Source: Betaproteobacteria bacterium (GTDB taxonomy: Bacteria > Pseudomonadota > Gammaproteobacteria > Burkholderiales > Usitatibacteraceae). From it: a stretch of 64,000 nt of DNA. The position numbers were made by a program, and so were the translations under genes. Below the pieces are notes generated by a model. That model made no database searches. It was not told where the DNA came from and saw only the letters and a list, made by a program, of their open reading frames with translations. The first letter of the stretch is position 1; each line of letters opens with the position of its first letter. The stretch spans positions 372,001 to 436,000 of the forward strand of contig JAEUMY010000023.1 in NCBI GenBank assembly GCA_016791265.1, in the 5' to 3' direction. Of this stretch, positions 17,790 to 26,469 are shown one piece after another.

Positions 17790-18577
17790 TTCGGGGTCGT
17801 GAGCACTTCGAGAATCGCGGCGGTCTCCGCGTCCAGCTCGGCGTCGTGTTTGGCGGGGCGATACTTCATCTGGAACGCGGTCAGCGCGTTCTTGGTGAGT
17901 TCGTCCATGAGTCCGGTGGTGGCGAGCGCATAACCGTGCTTGATCAACTTGTCCTGGAACCACAGGACGTCGGGCACCAGCTGTTCGAACACGGGCAACT
18001 TCTCCGCCACCAGCTTCGCGTCTGGCCAGATGATGAGGCCCTCGTCGGCGAGGCGCTTCCACGGAAACTTGGGGCCAGGATCCTGCTTTCGCGACGGCGC
18101 GATTTCGTTGTGGCCGACGATGCGGTCGGGTTTGATGTCGTGTTCCTTCACGATCTTTTTCACCAGTGCCACGACCGCTTCGATCTGGCCTGGCGGATAG
18201 TCCTGCCATGCGCGGCTGCCGTCCGCATTGCGGGTGTAGCCCAGGTTCACGATCTCGATGCCGATCGAAGACGCGTTCAATTGCGTGTGGCCCTGCCAGG
18301 AACTCACGCCCGCATGCCACGAGCGGCGGTTCTCATCGACCAGCCGGTAAATCTCTGGCGGGTCGTCGCGCACGAGGTAGTGGCTGGACACGCGGCCGCC
18401 CTGCGTCAGCACCTGCATGGACTTGGGAAAGTCGATGGCGGTGTAGTGGATGATGAGGAACTGCGCGCGGCTGTCCTGCGCGACGGAGCGATAGCTGTCG
18501 TTGATATATGGGGTCGCACAGCCGGCGAGAGCAAGCGAGAGGGCGAGAAGGGCGACAAGGGCGAGGTGGCGTCTCAT
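17786..18577 (-). CDS. amiD: N-acetylmuramoyl-L-alanine amidase, AmiD-type lipoprotein
   Basis: A 263-residue zinc amidase_2 enzyme with a lipobox LALAGC. Zinc ligands appear as His in FLIIHYTA, His in GHNEIAPSRKQDPG (family GH-x-IAP-x-RK-x-DPG) and the following Asp; SWHAGVSSW is also conserved. A C-terminal peptidoglycan-binding_1 module (about 195-255) matches E. coli AmiD. It splits the MurNAc-L-Ala bond and should sit in the outer membrane, unlike cytoplasmic AmpD. It overlaps the upstream GH10-like gene and the downstream beta-lactamase-like gene by four bases each. Confidence 0.88.
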   Translation of the reverse strand: MRRHLALVALLALSLALAGCATPYINDSYRSVAQDSRAQFLIIHYTAIDFPKSMQVLTQGGRVSSHYLVRDDPPEIYRLVDENRRSWHAGVSSWQGHTQLNASSIGIEIVNLGYTRNADGSRAWQDYPPGQIEAVVALVKKIVKEHDIKPDRIVGHNEIAPSRKQDPGPKFPWKRLADEGLIIWPDAKLVAEKLPVFEQLVPDVLWFQDKLIKHGYALATTGLMDELTKNALTAFQMKYRPAKHDAELDAETAAILEVLTTPK

Positions 18578-20190
18578 GGTGAGTGACCCGACGGTGCATA
18601 GGTGACCGGGCTCGCATTGCCCGCCCGGTCGATGGCCTGCACGGCCACGCGGTTCAGCGTGCCCAATGAAGTGACGCTGGCGACCTCGACCGATGCGGTG
18701 CCATCGTCGCGCGCCGGCGCGGTGGAAAACACCCAGCGGTCCCCATAGCGCGACGACACTGCGAATATTCGCACCGGCTCGGGCGCGGTGTTCTTCAACT
18801 GATAGCGCACGGACGCGCGTCCCGTCGGCGTGACATCGGCAGCGACTTTTGGCGCGGATGGCGGCTTCACATCCAGCCACGGCGACGCCGGCACCAGCGC
18901 CGGCACCGCGTAACTCCGCGTCTTCAACGCATCGCTGATGCCTTTGCGGTTCTCCATCAGCGCGATCATGCTGAAGTGGACCTGTCCGCCCGAGCCACTT
19001 CGCGTGCGCGACAGCGCGATCTGATTGGTGAGTTCATCGGGCTGCCACGAGCGCGCGCTCGCATCGATGCGGCTGGTGTAAAGGCCGGGCCAGATGTGAC
19101 GCTCGACGCGGTTCTCGGCGATCCAGTAGTCCAGCAACACATCGAACGCTTGCGCCTTTTGCTCAATGGGCCAATAGAGTTGCGGCGCGAGATAGTCGAG
19201 CCAGCCTTTTTGCAGCCACAGTTCCACGTCGGCATAGAGCTTGTCGTATTGCGAAAAGCCTGCGATGCCGGGCGGACGCTTCTCCGGTTTGCCGAGGCCG
19301 AAGGGGCTGACCCCGAAGCGCATCCACGGTTTTTCCTTCTGAATGCCGCGATAGATGCGCTCGATCAGGCGATTGACATTGTCGCGCCGCCAGTCGTTGC
19401 GAGCGAGCGTGCCGCCACCGGCGACGTACGCCTGCCAGGTTGGATCGTCGGGGAAGTCGCGCTCGACAACCGGCTTGCCCGGTTCAGCCGGCGCTGCCGG
19501 GTCTTGCGGCACGGGATAGGGATAGAAGTAGTCGTCAATGTGAACGGCATCGATGTCGTAGCGCTTCACCACATCCAGAATGACGGCCAGCGTGTGATCG
19601 GCCGCGCGCGCGTCGCCCGGATCCAGCCATTGGAAACCGCCATAGTTCTTCACCGCTTGCGGCAAGCTGCTGCTGACATGATTCTTCGCATTTGGGCTGA
19701 CCGACTTGGTGTGGCGCGCGCGGTAGGGGTTGAACCACGCATGCAGCTCGATACCGCGCGCATGCGCCTCCTTCACCCACATGTCCAGCGGGTCATAGAA
19801 GGGCAGCGGCGGCTTGCCCTGCTCGCCGGTCAGGAACTCGCTCCACGGTTCGAGCGAAGACGCGTACATCGCGTCCGTCGCGGGCCGCACCTGCACGATG
19901 AGCGCGTTCAGGTTCAGCTCGCGCGCCTTTTCCACGATGGCGATGAGTTCGCGCTGCTGCTCCGCCACCGGCAGGCCGGGCTTGGACGGCCAGTCGATGT
20001 TGGCGACGGTGGCGACCCATGCCGCGCGAAACTCGCGCGGCAGCGGGGGCGGCGCGTTGGGGTCCTGACGCGGCGCGGTGATGACATTGCCGGCCGGCTG
20101 GGGCTGTACGGGCGCCGGCAGATCGGCGCAACTGGAGAGCGCCAGGGCGGCCAGCAGCGGCGCGATGCGCTTCAAACTTTGATGAACCAT
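18574..20190 (-). CDS. Glycoside hydrolase-like lipoprotein (GHL10/DUF187 family)
   Basis: A 538-residue putative glycoside hydrolase of the YngK/GHL10 family. After a lipobox (LALSSC) comes a TIM-barrel with REFRAAWVATVANIDWPS, LNALIVQVRPATDAMY, ELHAWFNPYRA, DAVHIDDYFYPYP and YLAPQLYW, the family's characteristic strands. A C-terminal Ig-like segment starts at about residue 440. Function of the family is poorly defined. Here it sits between nagX and amiD in a wall-recycling operon, so a role in cleaving glycan strands or muropeptides is likely. The ATG overlaps nagX by 19 bases. A palindrome copy at 18761 is read RIFA. Confidence 0.75.
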   Translation of the reverse strand: MVHQSLKRIAPLLAALALSSCADLPAPVQPQPAGNVITAPRQDPNAPPPLPREFRAAWVATVANIDWPSKPGLPVAEQQRELIAIVEKARELNLNALIVQVRPATDAMYASSLEPWSEFLTGEQGKPPLPFYDPLDMWVKEAHARGIELHAWFNPYRARHTKSVSPNAKNHVSSSLPQAVKNYGGFQWLDPGDARAADHTLAVILDVVKRYDIDAVHIDDYFYPYPVPQDPAAPAEPGKPVVERDFPDDPTWQAYVAGGGTLARNDWRRDNVNRLIERIYRGIQKEKPWMRFGVSPFGLGKPEKRPPGIAGFSQYDKLYADVELWLQKGWLDYLAPQLYWPIEQKAQAFDVLLDYWIAENRVERHIWPGLYTSRIDASARSWQPDELTNQIALSRTRSGSGGQVHFSMIALMENRKGISDALKTRSYAVPALVPASPWLDVKPPSAPKVAADVTPTGRASVRYQLKNTAPEPVRIFAVSSRYGDRWVFSTAPARDDGTASVEVASVTSLGTLNRVAVQAIDRAGNASPVTYAPSGHSP

Positions 20191-21320
20191 TTTTTGTTCC
20201 ACATGAACCAGGCGATGCCCAGCATGAACAGGTTGAACAGGATCGCGAACAGCAGCGACTGATTGACCGGACTCACCGGCAGCGACTGGATGGGCGCGTA
20301 GAGCGCCGCCTTCAGCGACACCGCCCTGCCGTCCGCACCGTCGAGCTTGATGAAGCCCAGCATCTTGGCGATGAGGCCGGACAGCGCGAAGATGAAGAGC
20401 GCGTTCATGCCGTAGACCGTGAATGGCTTGAACCACCATGCCGCGCGGTTGCGAATATTCGCATTCGCCACGCCATCCAGCAGCCAATAGAACGCGCCGA
20501 ACACGATGAGCGACCAACCCGCCATGAACACGACATACGACGGCGTCCACAACGACTTGTTGATGGGCATCAGCACGCTGTCCAGCATGGCGCCAACCCA
20601 GAGACACAAGAGACCGGAGAGCAGCATCCACACCGCGCGGGTGGCGCCGTCGTGCGCGGGCGCTTTGAGCCAATGCGCGGTGAGGGCGCCGGTGAGCAGT
20701 GTCGCCATGGCAGGCAAGGTGGAGAGCAAACCTTCCGGGTCCCAGGTCTTGGCCTTGGTCCACAAGTGGCCCTCCAGCAGCAGCCGATCCAGGTATGCGC
20801 CGACATCGCGGCCCGGCTGCAACGAACCCAGGGCGATGACGCCGTTGGCATCCATGACCGGCACGTTGAGCTGGATGACGGTGTAGACCGCGCACAGCAG
20901 CACCGCGGCGACGGCCTGGCCGCGCCAGTTCATCCAGATGACGAGCGGTGCGGCGAGCATCACGCAAAGACCGATCCGCTGCAACACGCCGGGAATGCGC
21001 ACGGTCTCGAAGTTGAAGCTGGGTACCAGATTGAGAAAGAGTCCAATGGCGATGATGATGAGCGCGCGCTTCCCTGTTCTCAGGAGCAGCGTGCCGGGCC
21101 TTGCGCCCGCAAGGCGCGCCTTGCCGAGCGAGATCACCATCGCCACGCCAACGATGTAGAGGAAGAACGGAAAAATCCAGTCGGTGAAGGTCCAACCGTT
21201 CCACTCGGCGTGGGCCAACTGAGGGTAGAGGTGACTCCAGCTACCCGGATTGTTCACCAGCACCATGCCCGCGATGGTGAAACCGCGGAACGCGTCCAGG
21301 GAGGCGAGGCGGTCGCTCAT
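20172..21320 (-). CDS. nagX: NagX-like membrane acyltransferase (DUF5009/HGSNAT type)
   Basis: A 382-residue polytopic membrane protein starting RLASLDAFRGFTIAGM, the signature of the DUF5009/heparan-alpha-glucosaminide N-acetyltransferase-like family. About ten hydrophobic helices follow. NagX genes recur in proteobacterial GlcNAc-utilisation operons and are thought to act on amino sugars at the inner membrane, possibly as transmembrane N-acetyltransferases. The conserved N-terminal Asp and membrane topology are seen; activity is not demonstrated for the family in bacteria. It overlaps the transporter gene by four bases. A palindrome copy at 20451 encodes ANIR. Confidence 0.85.
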   Translation of the reverse strand: MSDRLASLDAFRGFTIAGMVLVNNPGSWSHLYPQLAHAEWNGWTFTDWIFPFFLYIVGVAMVISLGKARLAGARPGTLLLRTGKRALIIIAIGLFLNLVPSFNFETVRIPGVLQRIGLCVMLAAPLVIWMNWRGQAVAAVLLCAVYTVIQLNVPVMDANGVIALGSLQPGRDVGAYLDRLLLEGHLWTKAKTWDPEGLLSTLPAMATLLTGALTAHWLKAPAHDGATRAVWMLLSGLLCLWVGAMLDSVLMPINKSLWTPSYVVFMAGWSLIVFGAFYWLLDGVANANIRNRAAWWFKPFTVYGMNALFIFALSGLIAKMLGFIKLDGADGRAVSLKAALYAPIQSLPVSPVNQSLLFAILFNLFMLGIAWFMWNKKWFIKV

Positions 21321-22627
21321 TGTGGTGTGTCCGCCTTCTTTCCGAACGCCGGATCAATCTTGATGACGTACGCCACCACCATCGAAGGCAGCGTGCAGAC
21401 GCACACCCACAAGAAGAAGTTGAGATAACCCAGCTGCGACTGGATCCATCCGCTCACCATGCCCGGCAGCATCATGCCAAGCGCCATGAAGCCGGTGCAG
21501 AGCGCGTAGTGCGCGGTCTTGTGCGGACCGTCCGAGATCATGATCATGTACAAGAGATAGGCGGCGAAACCGAAGCCGTAACCGAACTGTTCGATCGCGA
21601 TCGCCGTACTCACCACCACGATGGACGATGGCTGCGTCGCCGCCAAGAACACGAACGCCAGGTTGGGCACATGCACGGCGAGCAGCATGGGCCAGAGCCA
21701 TTTTTTCAGTCCGCCACGCGAAATCATGTAACCACCCAGCAGGCCACCCATGGTGAGGAAGGCCACGCCGATGGTGCCGTAGGCGAGCCCCACTTCCTTC
21801 GTGGTGAAGCCCAACCCGCCCTTCGCAACCGGGTCCAGCAGGAAAGGCGCGACCAGTTTCAACGCCTGCGCCTCACCCAGCCGGAACGTGAGCAGGAAGG
21901 CGAGAATCAACAGGATTTCCTTCTTCGCGAAAAAGGTCACGAAGGTATCGGCGAACTCCTGAAAGAAGTTGCCGCCGCGCGCGGTCGGCATGTCGCTCGC
22001 GGGCTTGGGCAGGACGAAGGCGTGATACGCGGCGAGCAGCAGGAACATCGCCGAGAGAATGCCGAACACCAGCGACCAGGCCAGCACGAGGTTGCCCGTG
22101 GTCTCGCCGAGCTGGCCCGCGATCCACACCAATGCGCCCTGGCCGGTGATCATGGCGATGCGGTAGAACGTGGAGCGCACGCCGACGAATGCGGCCTGTT
22201 GGTGTTGCTCCAGCGCCAGCATGTAGTAGCCGTCGGCGGCGATGTCGTGCGTGGCCGAACTGAACGCCATCAACCAGAAAATCGCCAGCGTCATCTGGAA
22301 GAAGTTGGACATGGGCAGCGTCAATGCCACCAGCGCGAACGCGGCGCCGATGACTGCCTGCAAGGTCACCACCCAGAAGCGCTTGGTGCGAAAGAGATCG
22401 ACAATCGGGCTCCACAGCGGCTTGATGACCCAGGGCAGGTAGAGCCAGCTGGTGTAGAGCGCGATGTCGGTGTTGGAAATGCCGAGGTTCTTGTACAGGA
22501 TGACTGAAAGCGTCATCACCACGACATAGGGAATGCCCTGGCCAAAATAGAGCGAGGGAATCCACGCCCACGGATTGCGAATATTCGCACCCGTGCTCCC
22601 GGCGGCGGACGGCGCGGCGGCGCTCAT
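21317..22627 (-). CDS. MFS transporter, AmpG-like muropeptide/amino-sugar permease
   Basis: A 436-residue major-facilitator protein with about 12 helices. The start WAWIPSLYFGQGIPYVVV and the motif SATHDIAADGYY resemble AmpG, the inner-membrane importer of anhydro-muropeptides; AmpG itself usually has 14 helices and is longer. The gene lies between murQ and nagX and overlaps both by four bases, so its cargo should be a wall-derived amino sugar or muropeptide. GlcNAc or MurNAc uptake is the alternative to anhydro-muropeptides. A palindrome copy at 22577 encodes ANIR in the N-terminal tail. Confidence 0.8.
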   Translation of the reverse strand: MSAAAPSAAGSTGANIRNPWAWIPSLYFGQGIPYVVVMTLSVILYKNLGISNTDIALYTSWLYLPWVIKPLWSPIVDLFRTKRFWVVTLQAVIGAAFALVALTLPMSNFFQMTLAIFWLMAFSSATHDIAADGYYMLALEQHQQAAFVGVRSTFYRIAMITGQGALVWIAGQLGETTGNLVLAWSLVFGILSAMFLLLAAYHAFVLPKPASDMPTARGGNFFQEFADTFVTFFAKKEILLILAFLLTFRLGEAQALKLVAPFLLDPVAKGGLGFTTKEVGLAYGTIGVAFLTMGGLLGGYMISRGGLKKWLWPMLLAVHVPNLAFVFLAATQPSSIVVVSTAIAIEQFGYGFGFAAYLLYMIMISDGPHKTAHYALCTGFMALGMMLPGMVSGWIQSQLGYLNFFLWVCVCTLPSMVVAYVIKIDPAFGKKADTPQ

Positions 22628-23526
22628 TCGATCCCCGGCGACAACGCCGCGCGCACGCTGCCCGACGCGGCTTGCAGCAACTCGGCCGCCTTGCCGGTGG
22701 TGAGTCCGCGGCGAATGGCGACGATGGCGACTTTCACCTGGAAGTGCGCGGCCTCCAGGGTCGACTTGGCGGTCGCCTCGTCGCAGTCCGCCGCCAGCAT
22801 GGTGAGGCGGATGGCGCGGCGCACCAATTTCGCGTTGGTGGGCACCACGTCGACCATGAGGTTGCCGTACACCTTGTTCAGCCGCACCATGAGCGCGCTG
22901 GAAAACGTGTTGAGCGCGATCTTCTGCGCCGTGCCCGCCTTGAGGCGCGTGCTGCCGGAAATCAATTCCGCGCCGGTGTCCAGCGTGATGCCGATGTCGG
23001 CGTCCTCCACGACCGGCGTGCCCGGATTGTTGGAAAAGCCGACGGCGAGCGCCTGCAACGCGCGCGCCTTGGCGAGCGCGCCGCGCACATAGGGCGTGGT
23101 CCCGGATGCGGCCACCAGCAAGACCACGTCGTTGGGCGAGGGGTCGAGCGCGGCGAGATCGCGCGCGCCTTGCTCGCTGTCATCCTCCGCGCCTTCCACC
23201 GCCTGATACACGGCGGTGCGCCCGCCGGCCAGCACCGCGACCGCGCGCTCGCGCGGCCAGGAGAACGTGGGATAGAGCTCGACGCTGTCCAGGAGGCCGA
23301 GGCGGCCAGACGTGCCCGCGCCGACATACAGCAGACGGCCGCCCGCCTGGATGCGCGGCAGCGCCGCCTCGACCGCGCGCGCGATCATGGGGGCCGCGCG
23401 GCCGACGGCGGCCACGGCATCGTGCTGATCCTCGATGAACGCCGCGATGAGGTCCGGCGTGAGGTAGTTGTCCAGATCGGGATGCGCGGTGCTGGGCGAC
23501 TCGGTCTTCAGTGCGGGTGTGGTCAT
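22624..23526 (-). CDS. murQ: N-acetylmuramic acid 6-phosphate etherase
   Basis: A 300-residue SIS-domain etherase that removes the lactyl group from MurNAc-6-phosphate, giving GlcNAc-6-phosphate for NagA. The diagnostic stretch GAGTSGRLGLLDSVELYP contains the catalytic Glu, and VEGAEDDSEQG the second acidic site; SGSTRLKAGTAQK and KVYGNLMVDVVPTN are also typical. It is 300 residues, the usual size. The start ATG is immediately preceded by a full GCGAATATTCGC and I see no Shine-Dalgarno sequence in its normal place; the gene probably relies on coupling to nagB-II, whose stop is 27 bp upstream. Confidence 0.92.
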   Translation of the reverse strand: MTTPALKTESPSTAHPDLDNYLTPDLIAAFIEDQHDAVAAVGRAAPMIARAVEAALPRIQAGGRLLYVGAGTSGRLGLLDSVELYPTFSWPRERAVAVLAGGRTAVYQAVEGAEDDSEQGARDLAALDPSPNDVVLLVAASGTTPYVRGALAKARALQALAVGFSNNPGTPVVEDADIGITLDTGAELISGSTRLKAGTAQKIALNTFSSALMVRLNKVYGNLMVDVVPTNAKLVRRAIRLTMLAADCDEATAKSTLEAAHFQVKVAIVAIRRGLTTGKAAELLQAASGSVRAALSPGIE

Positions 23527-23538
23527 GCGAATATTCGC
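23527..23538. repeat. GCGAATATTCGC copy abutting the murQ start codon
   Basis: This copy of the iterated palindrome directly touches the murQ ATG (23526-23524), where the spacer and ribosome-binding site would normally lie. It could fold into a small hairpin at the start site or be bound by a protein. Confidence 0.95.
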
Positions 23539-23553
23539 AAAGGGTGGGAAGGG

Positions 23554-24573
23554 TCAGTGCGTGCGCGTGACCTTGGCGAGATGGCGCGGCTTGTCGGGAT
23601 CGAACCCGCGCGCGCGCGACAGCGCCTCGACCATCGGATAAAAACTCTGGATCGCGGTGATGGGGTCCAGGTCCTCCTCCGCCGTGGTGATGAGCGGCAG
23701 CGTGGCGCCTGGCGTGCCGGCGGGGGCCGCGAGCAGCACATTCGCGCCACGCGCGGTCATGTCCTCGGCCAACTTCACCAGCCCGGCGTGTGCGGGCCCG
23801 CGCGGCGCGAAGATGAGCAGCGGATAGCCCTCGTCCACCAGCGCCATCGGACCGTGCTGCACCTCGGCGCCGGAGAACGCCTCCGCCTGCAGCGCGCAGG
23901 TCTCCTTGAACTTGAGCGCAGCCTCCATCGCCACGGCGAGGCCGGTGCCGCGACCGATGACGAGCAGCTTGTCCGCGTCCTTCAGCACCGGCAGCGCGGC
24001 GGACCAGTCCTCGGCGGCGGCGCGCGCGAGCGACTCGGGCAGCGCATCGAGGGCGGCCGTGAGCGCCGCGTCCTGCTGCCATGCGGCCACGACACGCGCA
24101 CCGGCCACCATTTGCGCGATGAAGCTCTTGGTCGCGGCCACACTTTTCTCCGCTCCCGCGTGCAGCGGAAACACCCACTGCGCGCTCTGGGCGAGCGGCG
24201 ACGCGGCGTCGTTGACGAATGCGGCGGTGACGCCGCCGTGCTCGCGGAAGAACTTGGTCGGCGCGACCAGATCCGGGCTTTGCCCCGACTGCGAAAACGC
24301 GAGCGATACGAGACCTTCGGCATGCAGGCGCGACTGATACAGGGTGATGAGCGACATCGGCAGCGACGTGACCAGCCGGCCCAAGCGCGCCATGATGAGA
24401 TAGGCCACGAAGTGCGCGGCGTGGTCGGAACTGCCGCGTGCCACGGTGAGCATGGCGGCACTGCCCTGGTCGCGCAGATGCGCGCCGAAGCCGGCGTAGA
24501 CATCGCGGTCGGCGGCGAGTTGGCGAGCGATCGCGCTGGGCGCCTCGCGGGCTTCTTCAAGCATTCGCGTCAT
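23554..24573 (-). CDS. nagB-II: Isomerase-type glucosamine-6-phosphate deaminase (SIS)
   Basis: A 339-residue protein of two SIS domains, equivalent to the isomerase half of GlmS without the glutaminase half. Sugar-phosphate motifs include ARGSSDHAA and SQSGQSPD in the first domain and GRGTGLAVAMEAALKFKE … AEVQHGPMALV in the second. In Shewanella and others this form (NagB-II) deaminates GlcN-6-P to fructose-6-P, replacing classical NagB, which is absent here. The ATG at 24573 overlaps nagA by 17 bases; a second in-frame ATG at 24564 is possible. Confidence 0.87.
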   Translation of the reverse strand: MTRMLEEAREAPSAIARQLAADRDVYAGFGAHLRDQGSAAMLTVARGSSDHAAHFVAYLIMARLGRLVTSLPMSLITLYQSRLHAEGLVSLAFSQSGQSPDLVAPTKFFREHGGVTAAFVNDAASPLAQSAQWVFPLHAGAEKSVAATKSFIAQMVAGARVVAAWQQDAALTAALDALPESLARAAAEDWSAALPVLKDADKLLVIGRGTGLAVAMEAALKFKETCALQAEAFSGAEVQHGPMALVDEGYPLLIFAPRGPAHAGLVKLAEDMTARGANVLLAAPAGTPGATLPLITTAEEDLDPITAIQSFYPMVEALSRARGFDPDKPRHLAKVTRTH

Positions 24574-25705
24574 CGCGCGACACTCCTTCGACAAACACGT
24601 TTTGAATGGTGAGATCGCGATCCAGGCACACGATGTCGGCCCAGGCGCCGGGCGCGAGTCGTCCGCGCTCGGTCTCGCCGAGATAGTCGGCGGCGAAGGT
24701 GGACACGCGAGCGGACGCTTCGGCGAGATCGAGACCGAATTCGGAAACCAGGTTTCTGAGCGCCTGATCGAGCGTGAGCGTGGAGCCGGCCAGCGTGCCA
24801 TCGGCCAGCCGCACGCCGCCCATGCATTTGGTGACCGTGTGGCGGCCCAAGCGATATTCGCCATCGGGCATGCCGGTGGCGGAGGTGGAGTCAGTCACGC
24901 AGAAAAGGCGCGGAATCGACTTCAACGCCACCCGCACCGCGCCCGGGTGTACATGCAGCAGATCGGGAATGATCTCCGCGTAGGTCGCGTGCGCCAGCGC
25001 CGCGCCCGCGAGACCTGGCTCGCGATGATGAAAGGCGCTCATCGCGTTGAAGAGGTGGGTGAATCCCGCCGCGCCTCTTTCCAGCGCGGCCACGCCTTCC
25101 TCGTAGGTGGCGAGACTGTGGCCCAACTGCACGCGGTAGCCCGCGTCGCAGAGCGCGCGGATCACGTCCAGGTTGCCGGGCATTTCCGGCGCCAGCGTGA
25201 TGAGGCGAATGGACGCCATGTTGGATAGTTCGCGCAACTCGGTCGTGAGCAGCGCGCGGGCGAAGTCGGGCTGCGCGCCCAGTTTGCCGGGATTGATGTA
25301 CGGGCCTTCCAGATGCACGCCGAGAATGCGCGCGCCGAACGGTCTGCCCTGGCCGCTCTGGGCCGTGGCCAGCACGGCGGCAAGGCCGGAGAACGCCTTC
25401 TCCAGATCACCGTGGGGGGCGGTCATGGTCGTGGCGAGGAGCGATGTGGTGCCGTGTTCGGCATGCAGCCGGGCGATATGCGCGGCGGCGCGGCCGCCTT
25501 CCATGATGTCGTGCCCCGCGCCGCCGTGGACGTGGCAGTCGATGAAGCCGGGCAGCAGGATGGGCAACGCGCTGTCCCGCACCGCGTCGCTGGCGACGGC
25601 GTCACCGGTGATCGCGGTGATTCTGCCGATCTCGCCGATGGCGAGCGCACCGCGCACGAAGCCCGCGGGCGTCAGGATGTGGCCGTCGAGCGTGCGCACA
25701 GTCAT
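24557..25705 (-). CDS. nagA: N-acetylglucosamine-6-phosphate deacetylase
   Basis: A 382-residue amidohydrolase. Seen motifs: LPGFIDCHVHGG (metal), GVHLEGPYIN (metal Glu), QLGHSLAT and FTHLFNAMSAFHHREPG (His ligands and substrate), and FCVTDSTSATGM with the catalytic Asp. It converts GlcNAc-6-P to GlcN-6-P and acetate, feeding NagB-II. Its ATG overlaps the nagR stop as ATGA. Confidence 0.92.
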   Translation of the reverse strand: MTVRTLDGHILTPAGFVRGALAIGEIGRITAITGDAVASDAVRDSALPILLPGFIDCHVHGGAGHDIMEGGRAAAHIARLHAEHGTTSLLATTMTAPHGDLEKAFSGLAAVLATAQSGQGRPFGARILGVHLEGPYINPGKLGAQPDFARALLTTELRELSNMASIRLITLAPEMPGNLDVIRALCDAGYRVQLGHSLATYEEGVAALERGAAGFTHLFNAMSAFHHREPGLAGAALAHATYAEIIPDLLHVHPGAVRVALKSIPRLFCVTDSTSATGMPDGEYRLGRHTVTKCMGGVRLADGTLAGSTLTLDQALRNLVSEFGLDLAEASARVSTFAADYLGETERGRLAPGAWADIVCLDRDLTIQNVFVEGVSRDDANA

Positions 25706-26460
25706 TCCGTCGCCTGACCCGGATCGCGGCGCAGTTCCGCCACGAAGTCGTAGTAGTCGCTGCGGCAATAGGAGTGGGTGAGCTCGATGGCTTCGCCCGA
25801 GTCGAGATAGCCCACGCGAGTGATGAAGAGCACCGCCTGACCCACCGCCACGCGCAGTTGCGCGGCGAGTTGCGGATCCGCGTTCATCGCGCGGAGGTGT
25901 TGCACCGCGCGCGTCGGCGCCCGGCCAGCCTGGGCGAGATATTCATAGAGCGAGCCTTCGACCTGATCCGGCCGTGACAGCATGGCCTGCGGAATGACGC
26001 TCACCTCGTAGGCCATCACCACGTCGTCGGCGAGACGCAGGCGCTGCAATCGGGCCACCTTGCTGCCGGGCGCGATGCCGAGCGCGTGCGCCTCCTCGGG
26101 GCTGGCCTCGGTGATGGCGCGGCGCAGCCACGTGGAGTTGGGAATGTGGCCGCGGCGGCGCAATTCCTCGGAAAAGCTTGAAAGACGCGACAACGGCTGC
26201 TCAAGACGCGGCGCGATGTAGTTGCCCGAGCCGCGTCGGCGCACAATGAGCCCTTGCTCCACCAGTTGATCGATGGCCTTGCGCGCCGTGACGCGCGAGA
26301 GCCCGAGCGACTCGGACAGCAAGCGTTCGGATGGCAGCGCCTCGTGGCTCTGGAAGCGGCCGTCGCGGATGGATTCGGCGAGCTTTCGCGCGAGTTGCAG
26401 GTACAAGGGCGAGGCGTCGCTCTCATTCGGTTTCAGCGCGGCGATGCGGTTCTTTTTCAT
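25702..26460 (-). CDS. nagR: GntR/HutC-family repressor of amino-sugar genes
   Basis: A 252-residue regulator. The N-terminal winged helix (about residues 18-85) contains PLYLQLARKLAESI and LPSERLLSESLGLSRVTARKAIDQLVEQG. The C-terminal UTRA effector domain (about 100-240) ends with IELTHSYCRSDYYDFVAEL. HutC-type members near nagA usually sense GlcN-6-P or GlcNAc-6-P. It lies second in the operon it probably controls, nine bases after nagK. TGGT-x-ACCA type sites are found upstream of nagK and upstream of the TonB receptor, suggesting a local regulon. Confidence 0.9.
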   Translation of the reverse strand: MKKNRIAALKPNESDASPLYLQLARKLAESIRDGRFQSHEALPSERLLSESLGLSRVTARKAIDQLVEQGLIVRRRGSGNYIAPRLEQPLSRLSSFSEELRRRGHIPNSTWLRRAITEASPEEAHALGIAPGSKVARLQRLRLADDVVMAYEVSVIPQAMLSRPDQVEGSLYEYLAQAGRAPTRAVQHLRAMNADPQLAAQLRVAVGQAVLFITRVGYLDSGEAIELTHSYCRSDYYDFVAELRRDPGQATE

Positions 26461-26469
26461 GCGGGCCTT

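Noticed and set aside
24841..24862. Additional motif copy GCGATATTCGCC in nagA
   Set aside because: It lacks one central base and is not the palindrome.
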